Shown piece by piece: positions 1 to 7,428 of a DNA stretch of 35,370 nucleotides. A program made the translations under genes and the position numbers. Each line of letters opens with the position of its first letter. The first letter of the stretch is position 1. Source of the DNA: Streptomyces sp. CBMA156 (GTDB lineage Bacteria; Actinomycetota; Actinomycetes; Streptomycetales; Streptomycetaceae); contig NZ_MSJQ01000220.1 of the NCBI RefSeq assembly GCF_014596515.1, positions 1 to 35,370 on the forward strand. Reading direction: 5' to 3'. The notes beneath the pieces are model-generated. The model was not told the origin of the DNA, did not search any database, and saw only the letters and a program-made list of their open reading frames with translations.

Positions 1-269
1 GGCCCGCCGGCCACGCCGAGGCGCTGGCCGCCCGGCAGGCCGTGGTCGCGCTCAGCATGCGCTGCGCCGGCCAGGGCTGCCTCCAACGCTCCATCGCCGC
101 AGCGCTGTTGTGCCGCACCCGGGGCTCCTGGCCGACCTGGCGCACGGGCGTGCGGACCGCCCCGTTCCGCGCCCACGCGTGGATCGAGGCCGACGGCACG
201 CCCGTCGGCGAGCCGCCCGAGATCGCCCACTTCCACCCGATGATCACTGTTGAGCCGTTGAGCCGTTGA
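1..269 (+). CDS. Lasso peptide biosynthesis B2 protein (leader peptidase), 5'-truncated by window edge
   Basis: Reads in frame from base 3 to a TGA at 267-269; the N-terminus lies outside the window. The visible ~88 residues carry the transglutaminase-like core of B2 lasso proteases: catalytic Cys in GCLQRS, the RGSWPTW segment, catalytic His in RAHAW, and Asp in the following EADG, ending near HFHPMITV as family members do. B2 proteins cut the leader from the lasso precursor so that the cyclase can close the macrolactam; the precursor, B1 and cyclase genes would be expected upstream, off the window. The last codons (EPLSR) and the stop fall inside an 8-bp tandem repeat. Because 8 is not a multiple of 3, every register of the repeat contains an early TGA, so copy-number changes hardly affect the protein. 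Confidence 0.85.
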   Translation, partial: PAGHAEALAARQAVVALSMRCAGQGCLQRSIAAALLCRTRGSWPTWRTGVRTAPFRAHAWIEADGTPVGEPPEIAHFHPMITVEPLSR

Positions 270-312
270 GCCGTTGAGCCGTTGAGCCGTTGAGCCGTTG
301 AGCCGTTGAGCC
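249..312 (+). repeat. Eight perfect tandem copies of GTTGAGCC
   Basis: Units start at 249, 257, 265, 273, 281, 289, 297 and 305 without a mismatch. The array overlaps the last codons and stop of the lasso B2 gene and runs into the intergenic region. Confidence 0.97.
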
Positions 313-352
313 GCAACCGCGTTCTGGCTCACATCCGCCCCGGAGGGCGTGA

Positions 353-517
353 CCGCTGCCCGCCGTGGCGCACCCGCTCGTACCGTTGAGGTGCGCGGGA
401 CCTGCGGGTGCGGTGCGCCGGATCCGGGTGGAGGAGCGGGCCCTGCTGCGGGCGGTGGGCGAGCGCTACGGCGTGTACGCGCGCGGCCGCAAACGCCTGG
501 TGCCCGGCCAGTGGTGA
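353..517 (+). pseudogene. Remnant of an isoprenylcysteine carboxyl methyltransferase (ICMT)-like gene, C-terminus only
   Basis: One short frame, opening after a TGA at 350-352 and closing with TGA at 515-517, encodes about 35 residues that look like the C-terminal end of ICMT-family membrane methyltransferases: RRIRVEERALLRAVGERY followed by a YARGRKRLVPGQW tail. The family pattern is RI..EE..L...FG..Y..Y..R..RLVPG.W. No start codon, no upstream catalytic or membrane part and no ribosome-binding site can be found, so I read it as the 3' relic of a deleted gene. The assignment rests on motif recall, not a search. Confidence 0.55.
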
Positions 518-639
518 GGGTGCCCCGGAGCCGGGGCCGCCGTCGGCACGATCAGGAAGGCGGCGGCCCCGGCCCCGGTACGGGTGCCGTACGGGCGGGG
601 CATCGACCGCGGATGCCCGTACGGCTGCGGTCGGCACCC

Positions 640-670
640 ATTCCACGACTTCAACAGCACTTGAAGTCAA
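640..670 (-). promoter_or_regulatory. Orphan MerR-type promoter/operator reading leftward
   Basis: A perfect 8-bp inverted repeat, GACTTCAA (647-654) and TTGAAGTC (661-668), is embedded between a minus-strand -35 TTGACT (670-665) and -10 TGGAAT (645-640) with exactly 19 bp between them. A long 19-bp spacer filled by a CTTCAAG-type palindrome is the hallmark of promoters untwisted by MerR-family activators. Nothing intact lies downstream on the minus strand, and no MerR gene is in the window. Confidence 0.55.
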
Positions 671-784
671 GCCCTGCCCGAGCCGAACCCCCGCCCGAAG
701 GTGCCGTCCACGCCCGGGGTAGCCTCGCTCCCGGTGGGGGCCTGCGGAGGACAGACACGGACAAGACGGACAAGGGGCGGGCGG

Positions 785-1378
785 ATGACTGAGCAGCAGC
801 ACAGCTACTGGCGGGCGTCGGACGGCGCGGCGGTCAGCGCCGCCCAGGCGCACATCGTGTGGACCAGGGCGGCCTACCCCGCACTGGTGGCGGTGGCACG
901 CCACTACCACGCGGTGATCAGCTACCCGGACCTGGCCGAGGCGGTCCAGGAGGCCTCCGGGGTACGCACCCGGGTCAACCAGCGGCACTGGATCGGCAAG
1001 GTGCTGGCCCTGGTGATCCGCGAGGCACACCGGCGCGGCGACCCGCCGCTGACGGCCCTGGTGGTGCACGCCACGGACGGCAGGGTCGGCCCGGGCTACC
1101 AGGAGGTGCTGGCGGTCGCCGGACAGCCGCCGGTGGCCGAGGAGATGGACCGCGAGCAGCACGCCGCCGCCGCCCGCCTGGCCTGCTACCGGCACTTCGG
1201 CGCCGACCTGCCCGCCGACGGCGGCACACCCGCCCTCGCCCCGCGCCTGCGCGCCACGGTCGAGCGCAAGGCCGCCGCCACCGCCGTGCCGCGGCCGCCG
1301 GCGATCTGTCCGACCTGCTTCCTCCAGCTGCCCGCGACACGGGTGTGCGACTCCTGCGGGGAGACCATCGCGCCCTGA
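785..1378 (+). CDS. Unknown protein with C-terminal CxxC-x9-CxxC zinc ribbon
   Basis: Predicted 197 aa from ATG 785, chosen because GGGGCGGG sits just upstream; the frame is open further upstream but that stretch has no conserved look. Residues ~15-100 form an alpha-rich segment that could be winged-helix-like (YPDLAEAVQEASG followed by RHWIGKVLALVIREAHRRG and the strand LTALVVH). The extreme C-terminus has CPTC and CDSC nine residues apart, a likely structural zinc site. I do not recognise a named family. The gene stands alone: it follows a decayed region and ends before a strong hairpin shared with the convergent carbonic anhydrase gene. Confidence 0.75.
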   Translation: MTEQQHSYWRASDGAAVSAAQAHIVWTRAAYPALVAVARHYHAVISYPDLAEAVQEASGVRTRVNQRHWIGKVLALVIREAHRRGDPPLTALVVHATDGRVGPGYQEVLAVAGQPPVAEEMDREQHAAAARLACYRHFGADLPADGGTPALAPRLRATVERKAAATAVPRPPAICPTCFLQLPATRVCDSCGETIAP

Positions 1379-1404
1379 GCGCCGCACCTCCCGTACCGCA
1401 CCCG

Positions 1405-1440
1405 CCGTCCTCGGGAAGGGCAGCCGCTCCCCGAGGACGG
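1405..1440. terminator. Bidirectional hairpin terminator
   Basis: Perfect 11-bp arms CCGTCCTCGGG (1405-1415) and CCCGAGGACGG (1430-1440) lie between two convergent genes, 27 bp after one stop and 17 bp before the other. Confidence 0.8.
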
Positions 1441-1456
1441 ACGGGAGAACCCGCTG

Positions 1457-2152
1457 TCAGCCCACCGGACCGTGGGCCGAGACCAGCCGCGCCCGGCCGT
1501 CGAGCAGCCGGTAGGACAGCCCCACCACGGCCACCTTCCCCTCGGCGACCCGGGCGGCCAGCGCCTGCGAGCGCTCCACCAGCAGGTCCACGGTCTGGCG
1601 GATGTGCACGTCCACGATCGCGTCCCGGTCCTCGATGCCCGCCGCCTTCGCGGACAGCACGCTCGGGGTCACCCGCTCCACCACGTCCCGGACGAAACCG
1701 CTCGGCATCCGCCCCTGCTCCAGGGAGTCCAGCGCCGCCGCCACCGCACCGCACGAGTCGTGCCCCAGCACCACCACCAGCGGGCAGTCCAGCACGCTCA
1801 CCCCGTACTCGATGCTGCCCAGCGCCTCCGCCCCGGTGACGTGCCCGGCGGTGCGCACCACGAACAGGTCGCCGAGGCCCTGGTCGAAGATGATCTCGGC
1901 GGCCAGCCGGGAGTCCGAACAGCCGAACAGCACCGCGAAGGGCCGCTGCGCCGGGGCGAGCGCCGTGCGGCGCCCGGCGTCCTGGTTGGGGTGCTCGGGG
2001 TTGCCCGAGACGAACCGGGCGTTGCCCTCCATCATCACCCGCAGCGCCTGGGCGGGGTCGGTCAGGAAGTCGTCCGTCGGGCCGTCCGTCAGGCCGGACG
2101 CAGCGTCGGACTCCGAGTCGGGCTCGGAAGCGGATATCGGTGTGGGGATCAT
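1457..2152 (-). CDS. Beta-class carbonic anhydrase
   Basis: 231 aa, a normal family length, cytosolic. Catalyses reversible hydration of CO2 to bicarbonate. The zinc site is complete: C78 in CSDSR, H131 and C134 in GHDSCGA; the D80/R82 dyad of the SDSR motif, needed for the active open form, is intact. The first ~28 residues are low complexity and acidic and precede the fold. The ATG at 2152 follows a minus-strand TAGGGT box by six bases and has no Shine-Dalgarno, so translation is probably leaderless. No transporter (SulP type) is attached, so I read it as a stand-alone housekeeping or stress enzyme. Confidence 0.93.
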   Translation of the reverse strand: MIPTPISASEPDSESDAASGLTDGPTDDFLTDPAQALRVMMEGNARFVSGNPEHPNQDAGRRTALAPAQRPFAVLFGCSDSRLAAEIIFDQGLGDLFVVRTAGHVTGAEALGSIEYGVSVLDCPLVVVLGHDSCGAVAAALDSLEQGRMPSGFVRDVVERVTPSVLSAKAAGIEDRDAIVDVHIRQTVDLLVERSQALAARVAEGKVAVVGLSYRLLDGRARLVSAHGPVG

Positions 2153-2158
2153 GCCAGC

Positions 2159-2164
2159 ACCCTA
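2159..2164 (-). promoter_or_regulatory. -10 box of leaderless promoter for carbonic anhydrase
   Basis: TAGGGT on the minus strand, a classic streptomycete -10 hexamer, six bases before the ATG. Confidence 0.5.
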
Positions 2165-2248
2165 GATCGCCGCAGGTCGAGCCCGCAGCCGGGGGTCACA
2201 GGGCGGACGGGCGGCCGAGACCCCCCTACGGTGCCCGGCGCCTGCCGT

Positions 2249-3463
2249 CTACGGTGCCCGGCGCAGGGCGAGGACGGTGACGTCGTCGCGGCTGCGGCCC
2301 CCGCTCCACAGGCGCGCCCGCCGGTCCAGGGCCTCGGGCAGGGCGTCGGCGGGAACGCCGGCCAGCTCCGCCAGACCCCGCTCGACCGGGTAGAACGCCC
2401 CCGAGGCGTCCTGCGCCTCGGTGACCCCGTCGGTCAGCAGCACCAGCACCCCGTCCCCGGGCAGCGCGAAGCGCCGTACCGGGCGCCGCACGCCGCCGGC
2501 CAGCGAGGCGAGGCCCAGCGGGACCCCGGCGTCCAGCACGACGGACTCCACCCGGCCGCCGGGGCGCAGCAGATAGGGGGCGAGGTGCCCGCAGTTGACG
2601 GCCCGCACCTCGACACCGCCCCCGTCCCCGCTGCGGACGTCCAGCACGGTGGCGGTGACGAAACGCTCCTGCTCGCCGCTCTGCACCGCGTACGCGTTGT
2701 GCCGCTCCACCGCCGCCTCCAGCGCGTCGGCGACGGCGGGCAGCCGCGCCTCGCGGAACGCCGCCTCCCGGAAGGCGCTCAGCACCGCGAAGCCCGTCCC
2801 GATCGCGGGCAGGCCCTTGCCCTGGACGTCACCGACCAGCACCCGGGTGCCGTGCGGGGTGGCGGCGATGTCGTACAGGTCACCGCCGACCAGCGCGTCC
2901 TGCTCCACCGGCCGGTACAGCCCGTCCAGACGCACGTCGGAGGTGGTCACCGGCAGCGGGCGCAGCAGCTGGCGCTGGAGGGCGACGGCGCTCTGCCGCA
3001 TCCGGGACAGCTGCCGCTCCCGGCGCACCCGCCGCGCGCACAGACCGATCACCGCGCCCTCGGCGGCGATCACGCCCAGCAGGGTGCCGAGGCGGGCCGT
3101 CAGGTCACCGGGCGGGAACAGCACCGAGTGGACCGCCACCACGGCGGTCACCCACGCGGAGACGGCCACCGTCTGGGCGACGGTGCCCAGACCCGCCAGC
3201 AGCGCGGGCAGGAACACCAGCAGCAGCGCCAGCCGGGAGCTGGTACCGCTGGCCGCCTGGACGAGCAGCACGGCGGCGGTCGCGGCCAGCACACCGAGGG
3301 CCACCGCCCCGTTGCCGGGCGCACGCGGGGAATCGGGCTGCTGATCGTCGCGGTCCAACCCGTCGCCCTCTCCGCCGTCCGGCCGTCCCTCCAGGGTGGT
3401 CGGCCCGGCGGGGCGGACGCGAGCGGGCTGCGCCGGGCGGGGGACGGCGACTGTCGGAGGCAC
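2249..3463 (-). CDS. Membrane-bound PP2C/SpoIIE-type serine phosphatase
   Basis: 404 aa if started at GTG 3463. A ~50-residue disordered, Pro/Arg-rich N-terminus is followed by four hydrophobic segments (about residues 52-125), a short linker and a C-terminal PP2C-like SpoIIE domain. Metal-binding motifs are present: GGDLYD, GDVQGKG, LLTDGVTEA and RDDVTVL. Such proteins dephosphorylate anti-sigma-factor antagonists (STAS proteins) in partner-switching cascades, which are expanded in Streptomyces. No PAS, GAF or kinase domain is fused, so the membrane part is the only possible sensor. The start is uncertain: GTG 3463 has no Shine-Dalgarno and lies on top of the divergent AraC promoter. Confidence 0.88.
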   Translation of the reverse strand: MPPTVAVPRPAQPARVRPAGPTTLEGRPDGGEGDGLDRDDQQPDSPRAPGNGAVALGVLAATAAVLLVQAASGTSSRLALLLVFLPALLAGLGTVAQTVAVSAWVTAVVAVHSVLFPPGDLTARLGTLLGVIAAEGAVIGLCARRVRRERQLSRMRQSAVALQRQLLRPLPVTTSDVRLDGLYRPVEQDALVGGDLYDIAATPHGTRVLVGDVQGKGLPAIGTGFAVLSAFREAAFREARLPAVADALEAAVERHNAYAVQSGEQERFVTATVLDVRSGDGGGVEVRAVNCGHLAPYLLRPGGRVESVVLDAGVPLGLASLAGGVRRPVRRFALPGDGVLVLLTDGVTEAQDASGAFYPVERGLAELAGVPADALPEALDRRARLWSGGRSRDDVTVLALRRAP

Positions 3464-3467
3464 TGGG

Positions 3468-3480
3468 TACGGTGGCCGGT
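3468..3480 (+). promoter_or_regulatory. -10 box TACGGT seven bases before the AraC-gene GTG
   Basis: TACGGT (3468-3473) plus seven bases places the transcription start at GTG 3481, arguing for a leaderless mRNA and for GTG 3481 over the in-frame GTG 3472. Confidence 0.45.
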
Positions 3481-3981
3481 GTGCCGCCCTCGTCCTCTCC
3501 CTCTCCCTCCTCCGCCCCGTCCTCCCGGCTGCCGCTCGACGACCTCGTGCGGCTGCGCCGGGCCAGGGACCGGATGGACCGCGAGTACGACCAGCCGCTG
3601 GACGTCCCCGCGCTGGCCCGCACCGCGCTGATGTCCTCCGGCCACTTCTCGCGCAGCTTCCGCACCGCCTACGGCGAGACTCCGTACAGCTACCTCATGA
3701 CCCGCCGGATCGAGCGCGCCAAGGCACTGCTGCGCCGCGGGGACCTGAGCGTGACCGAGGTGTGCATGGCGGTGGGCTGTACCTCGCTGGGCTCCTTCAG
3801 CACCCGGTTCACCGAGCTGGTGGGGGAGAGCCCGAGCACCTACCGGGCCCGCGACCACGAGGAGGGCGCGGCGATCCCGGCCTGCATCGCCAAGATCCGC
3901 ACCCGCCCGGCGCGGCGCACGGAGGCCAAGGAGGCCAAGGGGACGGAGGGTGCCGGTGGCCCCGGTGCTCCCGTAGCGTGA
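3481..3981 (+). CDS. AraC-family regulator, DNA-binding domain only
   Basis: 166 aa. After ~20 Ser/Pro-rich residues it contains just the two helix-turn-helix units of AraC/XylS proteins: LDVPALARTALMSSGHFSRS with FRTAYGETPYSYL, then a second HTH around VTEVCMAVGCTSLGSFSTRF with FTELVGESPSTYRAR. No effector domain is fused. The C-terminus is Lys/Glu/Gly-rich and unstructured. It ends 5 bp before the VOC gene, a pairing I recall as recurrent in Streptomyces, so it probably controls that gene. GTG 3481 was chosen from the leaderless promoter spacing. Confidence 0.88.
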   Translation: MPPSSSPSPSSAPSSRLPLDDLVRLRRARDRMDREYDQPLDVPALARTALMSSGHFSRSFRTAYGETPYSYLMTRRIERAKALLRRGDLSVTEVCMAVGCTSLGSFSTRFTELVGESPSTYRARDHEEGAAIPACIAKIRTRPARRTEAKEAKGTEGAGGPGAPVA

Positions 3982-3986
3982 CGGCC

Positions 3987-4403
3987 ATGAGCATCGAACT
4001 CGCGCAGTGCTTCATCGCCGTCGACGACCACGACCGGGCGCTCGCCTTCTACCGCGACGTCCTCGGCTTCGAGGTGCGCAACGACGTCGGCTTCGAGGGC
4101 ATGCGCTGGGTGACCGTCGGTTCGCCCGACCAGCCCGGCGTCGAGATCGTCCTGGAGCCCCCGCTGGCCGACCCGCACGCCTCCGAGGCCGACCGCCGGG
4201 CCGCCGCCGAACTCCTCGCCAAGGGCCTGCTGCGCGGCGTGATCTTCCGTACCGACGACTGCGACTCCACCTTCGAGCGGCTGCGCGCGGCCGGTGCTGA
4301 GGTCCTCCAGGAGCCGATGGACCAGCCCTACGGGGTGCGCGACTGCGCCTTCCGCGACCCGTCGGGCAACATGCTGCGCTTCAACCAGCCGCGCACGAAG
4401 TAG
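3987..4403 (+). CDS. VOC-family (glyoxalase/bleomycin-resistance fold) protein
   Basis: 138 aa with the two beta-alpha-beta-beta-beta modules of the vicinal oxygen chelate fold: FIAVDDHDRALAFYRDVLGF at the N-terminus and RDPSGNMLRFNQP at the C-terminus, with an inserted acidic helix near residues 60-80. Members act as dioxygenases, isomerases or drug-binding proteins; the substrate cannot be told here. TAGCGT (3974-3979) lies seven bases before the ATG and there is no Shine-Dalgarno, so it may have its own leaderless promoter inside the AraC gene. Its last codons form the left edge of the direct repeat around the graspetide island. Confidence 0.85.
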   Translation: MSIELAQCFIAVDDHDRALAFYRDVLGFEVRNDVGFEGMRWVTVGSPDQPGVEIVLEPPLADPHASEADRRAAAELLAKGLLRGVIFRTDDCDSTFERLRAAGAEVLQEPMDQPYGVRDCAFRDPSGNMLRFNQPRTK

Positions 4404-4448
4404 CCCCGCAGCACGCAGCCCCGTGGCCGGGCGTCGGGTGCCGGCCGT
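4391..4448 (+). repeat. Left direct repeat flanking the graspetide island
   Basis: Starts in the last codons of the VOC gene. Bases 4391-4406 match 8785-8800 at 15 of 16 positions, and 4420-4448 (29 bp) are identical to 8812-8840; about 12 bases between these blocks differ. Confidence 0.85.
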
Positions 4449-4570
4449 TTTCCTGGCGCTTCGACCGCGCGATTCGGTCCATGGGCCACATGTACGCCCT
4501 CGCCAACCGGGCACGCGCAAACCGCAAGGTCTCGCATGGCTCATCAAGCCATTTCGGCGGACCGTAACGG

Positions 4571-4606
4571 CCCCACTCCGATGTCCCACCAGGGTTCGGA
4601 GTGGGG
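4571..4606. terminator. Hairpin terminator downstream of the XRE/TPR gene
   Basis: Perfect 11-bp arms CCCCACTCCGA (4571-4581) and TCGGAGTGGGG (4596-4606), with a nested CCC/GGG pair in the loop, 20 bp past the stop of the minus-strand regulator gene. Confidence 0.75.
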
Positions 4607-4625
4607 TCATTCGCCATTTTTCCGA

Positions 4626-5851
4626 TCAGTCGGCAGGCCCTATCTGGAGCCTCATTTCTTCATAGACTTCCCGAAGGTCGCGCGCGTCGGAAATCTTGCC
4701 AATTTCCACGGCCTTTACCACTTCCAGAGCGCGCCAGTGGTTCGACGGGGCGACTCGGCCCGAGAGCATTGCGCGCTGTGCCGCATGACATGCCTCATCA
4801 AGGCGGTTGGTAGTCACCAGGGAAAGCGCGAGGTCAATATTCGCCGAAGCCACCCGGCGAGGCCATTCAGTCGGGTCATTCGACGGAGAAAGACGCGAGA
4901 TGACCTCTCTTGCATAGGTTTCTGCCGCCGGATCTCCGAGCCACGCCAGAGTGGTTGCGGCGTATGCAATAGATTTCGCGGGGTCGTACTGGAAATGATG
5001 TTCTGGCCGATCTGGCGTGCCGAGTGCGGAAGAAAGAACTTGCACTCGATCTATTGCCGAATATGTTTCATTCGAATATCCAAGTCGTGCGAATGCTCGC
5101 CCCTGCTGGGCGAGGGACTGAATTTCGACGGAACTCCCAGCGGGCGCCAGCTGCTGCGCTGTGGCGCTGAGTTCCGCGGCGCGGGAGTAGTGACCATCGG
5201 TCAGCACTCGCCATGCATCGGTCTCAAAGCACCATGCCTGAATTTCTGAATGCCCGGCGTGCTGCGCCAGGGTCATTGCCGTCCGCAGCCTTGCCGTTGC
5301 GGCATCCTGCTGGTCCAGATCAATATGCAGAGTGGCGCCGAGAAGTGAAAACCATCCTCCTATGACCAGTAGTTTCCGATGTTCTTCAAGGGTTTTCTTC
5401 GCATCCATCAGACCGGTCACGTACGACGAGTATTTTCGCACCTGGTCCAATAGATCCTGCGGGGCTGCGGTCGGGTACTTGACGGCCAGATCGTGGAAAG
5501 TCAGTTCGAGGCGTTCAAGCGTATCTCTTCCGATGTCGCTGGCCGATACCCTGCGCGCAAGCTCCAATGCCTCGATTTCATCGTCGTAGACAGGCGACAT
5601 GGCGGGAACCTGCACGGCTTGCGAGTGCTCCTGCTCTTGCTTCCCGGCCCGTACAGAAGTGCGTCAAGATCGGTCAGCGTCACCCGCAGAACCTTGGCAA
5701 GGGTAGGGCGCTGCCACTCCTGCGGGTCAACTTTTCCGCTTTCCCATCTCGCCACAGTAGAACGGTCAACGCCCGCACTCTGGGCCAAGGATTCCTGAGT
5801 GAACCCAAGAGCCTTTCGCCTCTCAACAAAGGCCCCGCGCCGAGCTGTCAT
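4626..5851 (-). pseudogene. XRE helix-turn-helix / TPR-like regulator split by a one-base frameshift
   Basis: Reading from ATG 5851 (preceded by GGGAGGCGGC) gives a classic XRE HTH (RKALGFTQESLAQSAGVD, then STVARWESGKVDP) followed by LTDLDALLYGPG. After that the frame turns into an unrelated sequence and stops at 5501. The frame one base away, open from at least 5615 to 4626, holds the rest: ~320 residues of TPR-like helices (WFSLLGATLHIDLDQQDAAT, AWRVLTDGHYSRAAELSATA). The span is 1226 bp; one extra G in the GGG run at 5643-5645 would make it 1227 bp, or 408 aa, the normal length for streptomycete XRE-TPR regulators. It lies divergent to the tgm operon and would be its local regulator. Sequencing error, true inactivation and -1 frameshifting remain possible. 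The region is visibly more A+T-rich than its neighbours. Confidence 0.8.
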
Positions 5852-6019
5852 GCCGCCTCCCTGTCTCTGATCAACCGTTCTAGCAGGTCAGAGCACACGA
5901 TGCGGAGGCTATGAGACATGGATGCCACAAGAGTGCGTCATCCCTGCTCTGTTCGCGCGGGGCCTTTGGCTCTGAACTGGTGCCTCACACGACGTCCGGC
6001 AGTGATCGGAGGGATTGCG

Positions 6020-6178
6020 ATGCGGCACGAAGCAGCCGTGACCGGCGCCCTGGCGGTCGTCGTCGCCCTCGGCCTGGCCGCCCTGGTTCCGTCCAGGGCG
6101 GCGTACAACCCCACATTGCCTGTTCCCGTCCGGCAACAGGCTGGAGCGGGCAGGCGGGTCCTTCGCAGATCCGAGTAA
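6020..6178 (+). CDS. Possible 52-residue single-span membrane peptide ahead of tgmA
   Basis: ATG 6020 follows GGAGGG at good spacing. The product starts MRHEAA, has one hydrophobic segment (GALAVVVALGLAALV), then a Pro-rich and basic tail, and ends 21 bp before the tgmA start. Position and ribosome-binding site argue for a real gene, perhaps a small membrane or immunity-type partner, but there is no recognisable family, and a signal-anchor-like stretch can arise by chance in GC-rich DNA. The 170 bp between it and the regulator start presumably hold the divergent promoters; I see no convincing -35/-10 pair. Confidence 0.4.
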   Translation: MRHEAAVTGALAVVVALGLAALVPSRAAYNPTLPVPVRQQAGAGRRVLRRSE

Positions 6179-6199
6179 CACCGAGATGTAGGAGGAGAG

Positions 6200-6463
6200 T
6201 TGAGCACCGTTTCCGAACTCGTTCCCGTTGCCCCGTGGGGCATGGGACGTATGGTGCCGCTGCGCAACGGTGAGCCGTCGCAGTGGCAGTACGCGGGGCT
6301 GGACCCCGCGACGCAGACCGGTCTGTGGTTCGGCGAGGACGGCACCATGACCCCCGCCGAACTGGGCAAGCACGGCACCTCGGTGAACACCTACCCGCCC
6401 ACCCAGGTGGGCAAGGACGGCAAGGTGGACGGCGACTCCGGCCACGACGCGACGAAGGACTAG
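6200..6463 (+). CDS. tgmA: Graspetide precursor (ATP-grasp-modified RiPP)
   Basis: 87 aa from a TTG start at 6200; GGAGGAGAG immediately upstream decides it, as no ATG or GTG precedes the conserved leader. The leader has the tgmA-type pattern: PWGMGRM, LDPATQTG, and the LGKHGTS box that ends the leader. The presumed core (about residues 60-87) begins TSVNTYPPTQ and continues with an acidic, Gly-rich half containing D73, D77, D79, D83 and D87, among them two Asp-Gly pairs (73-74, 77-78). T60, S61, T64 and T68 are candidate ester donors and the Asp residues candidate acceptors for omega-ester rings; an Asp-Gly is the natural site for aspartimide formation by TgmC. The gene lies 11 bp upstream of tgmB. 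Confidence 0.85.
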   Translation: MSTVSELVPVAPWGMGRMVPLRNGEPSQWQYAGLDPATQTGLWFGEDGTMTPAELGKHGTSVNTYPPTQVGKDGKVDGDSGHDATKD

Positions 6464-6474
6464 GGGGTAACACC

Positions 6475-7428
6475 ATGGACGGACGCCCGGTGCTGGTTTC
6501 CACCGAAGCCGAGGACCCGACCGCCGATCTGGTCATAGCGGAGTTGAACCGGCGCCGGGTGCCCGTCCTCCGGTTCGATCCCGGATGCGACTTCCCGACC
6601 CGCGCCACGCTGGCCGCTTCGATCACGGCTGACGGATGGTCGGGGAGTCTCACGGTGGGCAGGCGCACTGCCGATCTCTCCGGCGTCCGCGCGCTCTACC
6701 ATCGGCGGCCGAATCCGTACACGCCGGAGAGTGACCACCAGGCCGGCCGGTTCGCCGCGCAGGAGAACCGCCGGGGGCTCAACGGCGTACTCGGCGCGCT
6801 TCCGGGGTGCCTCTACCTGAGCCACCCGCAGGCCATCGCCCGTGCCGAGTACAAGCCCGCTCAACTCGCCGTCGCCTCTGGGCTCGGACTGCCGGTTCCG
6901 GCAACGCTGATCACCAACAGCCCCGCCGGAGCAAAGCTGTTCGCCACTGCGCAACCCGCGATCTACAAGCCCTTGCACGCTGGGGCCTACCACGTGGACG
7001 GCGAGCCCGCCGGTATTTGGGCGGCCCCGGTCGAGCCGGGGGAGATCACTGACGCGGTGGGCAACTGCGCTCATCTGTTTCAGGCGCAGGTGCCGAAGTC
7101 CGGCGACGTGCGCGCCGTGGTCGTCGGGAAACAGGTGTTCTGCGCGCTGATCACCGCCCCTCCCGGGGTGCTCGACTGGCGCAGCGAGTACCAGAACCTG
7201 AGTTACGAACCCGTGGAATGCCCCCAGTCGGTCCGGGCTGCTCTGCTGCGGTTCCTCGGTGAGTTCGGCCTGCGCTTCGGGGCGTTCGACTTCGCCGTGA
7301 CCGCCGAGGGTGAATGGTGGTTCCTGGAGTGCAACCCGAACGGTCAATGGGCGTGGCTGGAGCACGCGGCGGGGCTGCCGATCACGTCCGCTATCGCGGA
7401 TCTTCTGGAGAACGGAGTAGCCGGGTGA
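6475..7428 (+). CDS. tgmB: ATP-grasp ribosomal peptide maturase (graspetide ligase)
   Basis: 317 aa, normal for the family I know as SAV_5884-type (tgmB). It activates Asp/Glu side chains of the precursor core with ATP and joins them to Thr/Ser (ester) or Lys (amide). Visible features: N-terminal Rossmann-like domain with [12 protein letters not shown] near residues 71-82, ATP-binding lysine in AIYKPLHAG (K165), central strand [10 protein letters not shown], and the metal/ATP site ECNPNGQW (285-292) diagnostic of graspetide ligases. GGGGG precedes ATG 6475. It overlaps tgmC by four bases (GTGA), so the two are translationally coupled. Confidence 0.92.
   Translation: MDGRPVLVSTEAEDPTADLVIAELNRRRVPVLRFDPGCDFPTRATLAASITADGWSGSLTVGRRTADLSGVRALYHRRPNPYTPESDHQAGRFAAQENRRGLNGVLGALPGCLYLSHPQAIARAEYKPAQLAVASGLGLPVPATLITNSPAGAKLFATAQPAIYKPLHAGAYHVDGEPAGIWAAPVEPGEITDAVGNCAHLFQAQVPKSGDVRAVVVGKQVFCALITAPPGVLDWRSEYQNLSYEPVECPQSVRAALLRFLGEFGLRFGAFDFAVTAEGEWWFLECNPNGQWAWLEHAAGLPITSAIADLLENGVAG

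Noticed and set aside
249..312. Tandem repeat considered as a CRISPR array
   Set aside because: The units are 8 bp and contiguous with no spacers; no cas genes are present.
521..600. GC-rich hairpins considered as a terminator or riboswitch
   Set aside because: The arms around CCCCGGAGCCGGGG and GGTACGGGTGCCGTACG are short or imperfect and have no conserved core; not distinguishable from the GC-rich background.
329..1387. Long minus-strand open frame (352 codons) opposite the zinc-ribbon gene
   Set aside because: Arg/Gly/Pro/Ala-rich low-complexity translation typical of antisense frames in GC-rich DNA; no ribosome-binding site, and it spans the decayed region, a promoter and a real gene.
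1472..3631. 719-codon plus-strand frame over the carbonic anhydrase and PP2C genes
   Set aside because: It is the complement of two clearly conserved minus-strand genes; its own translation has no domain and an His/Gln/Gly-rich composition.
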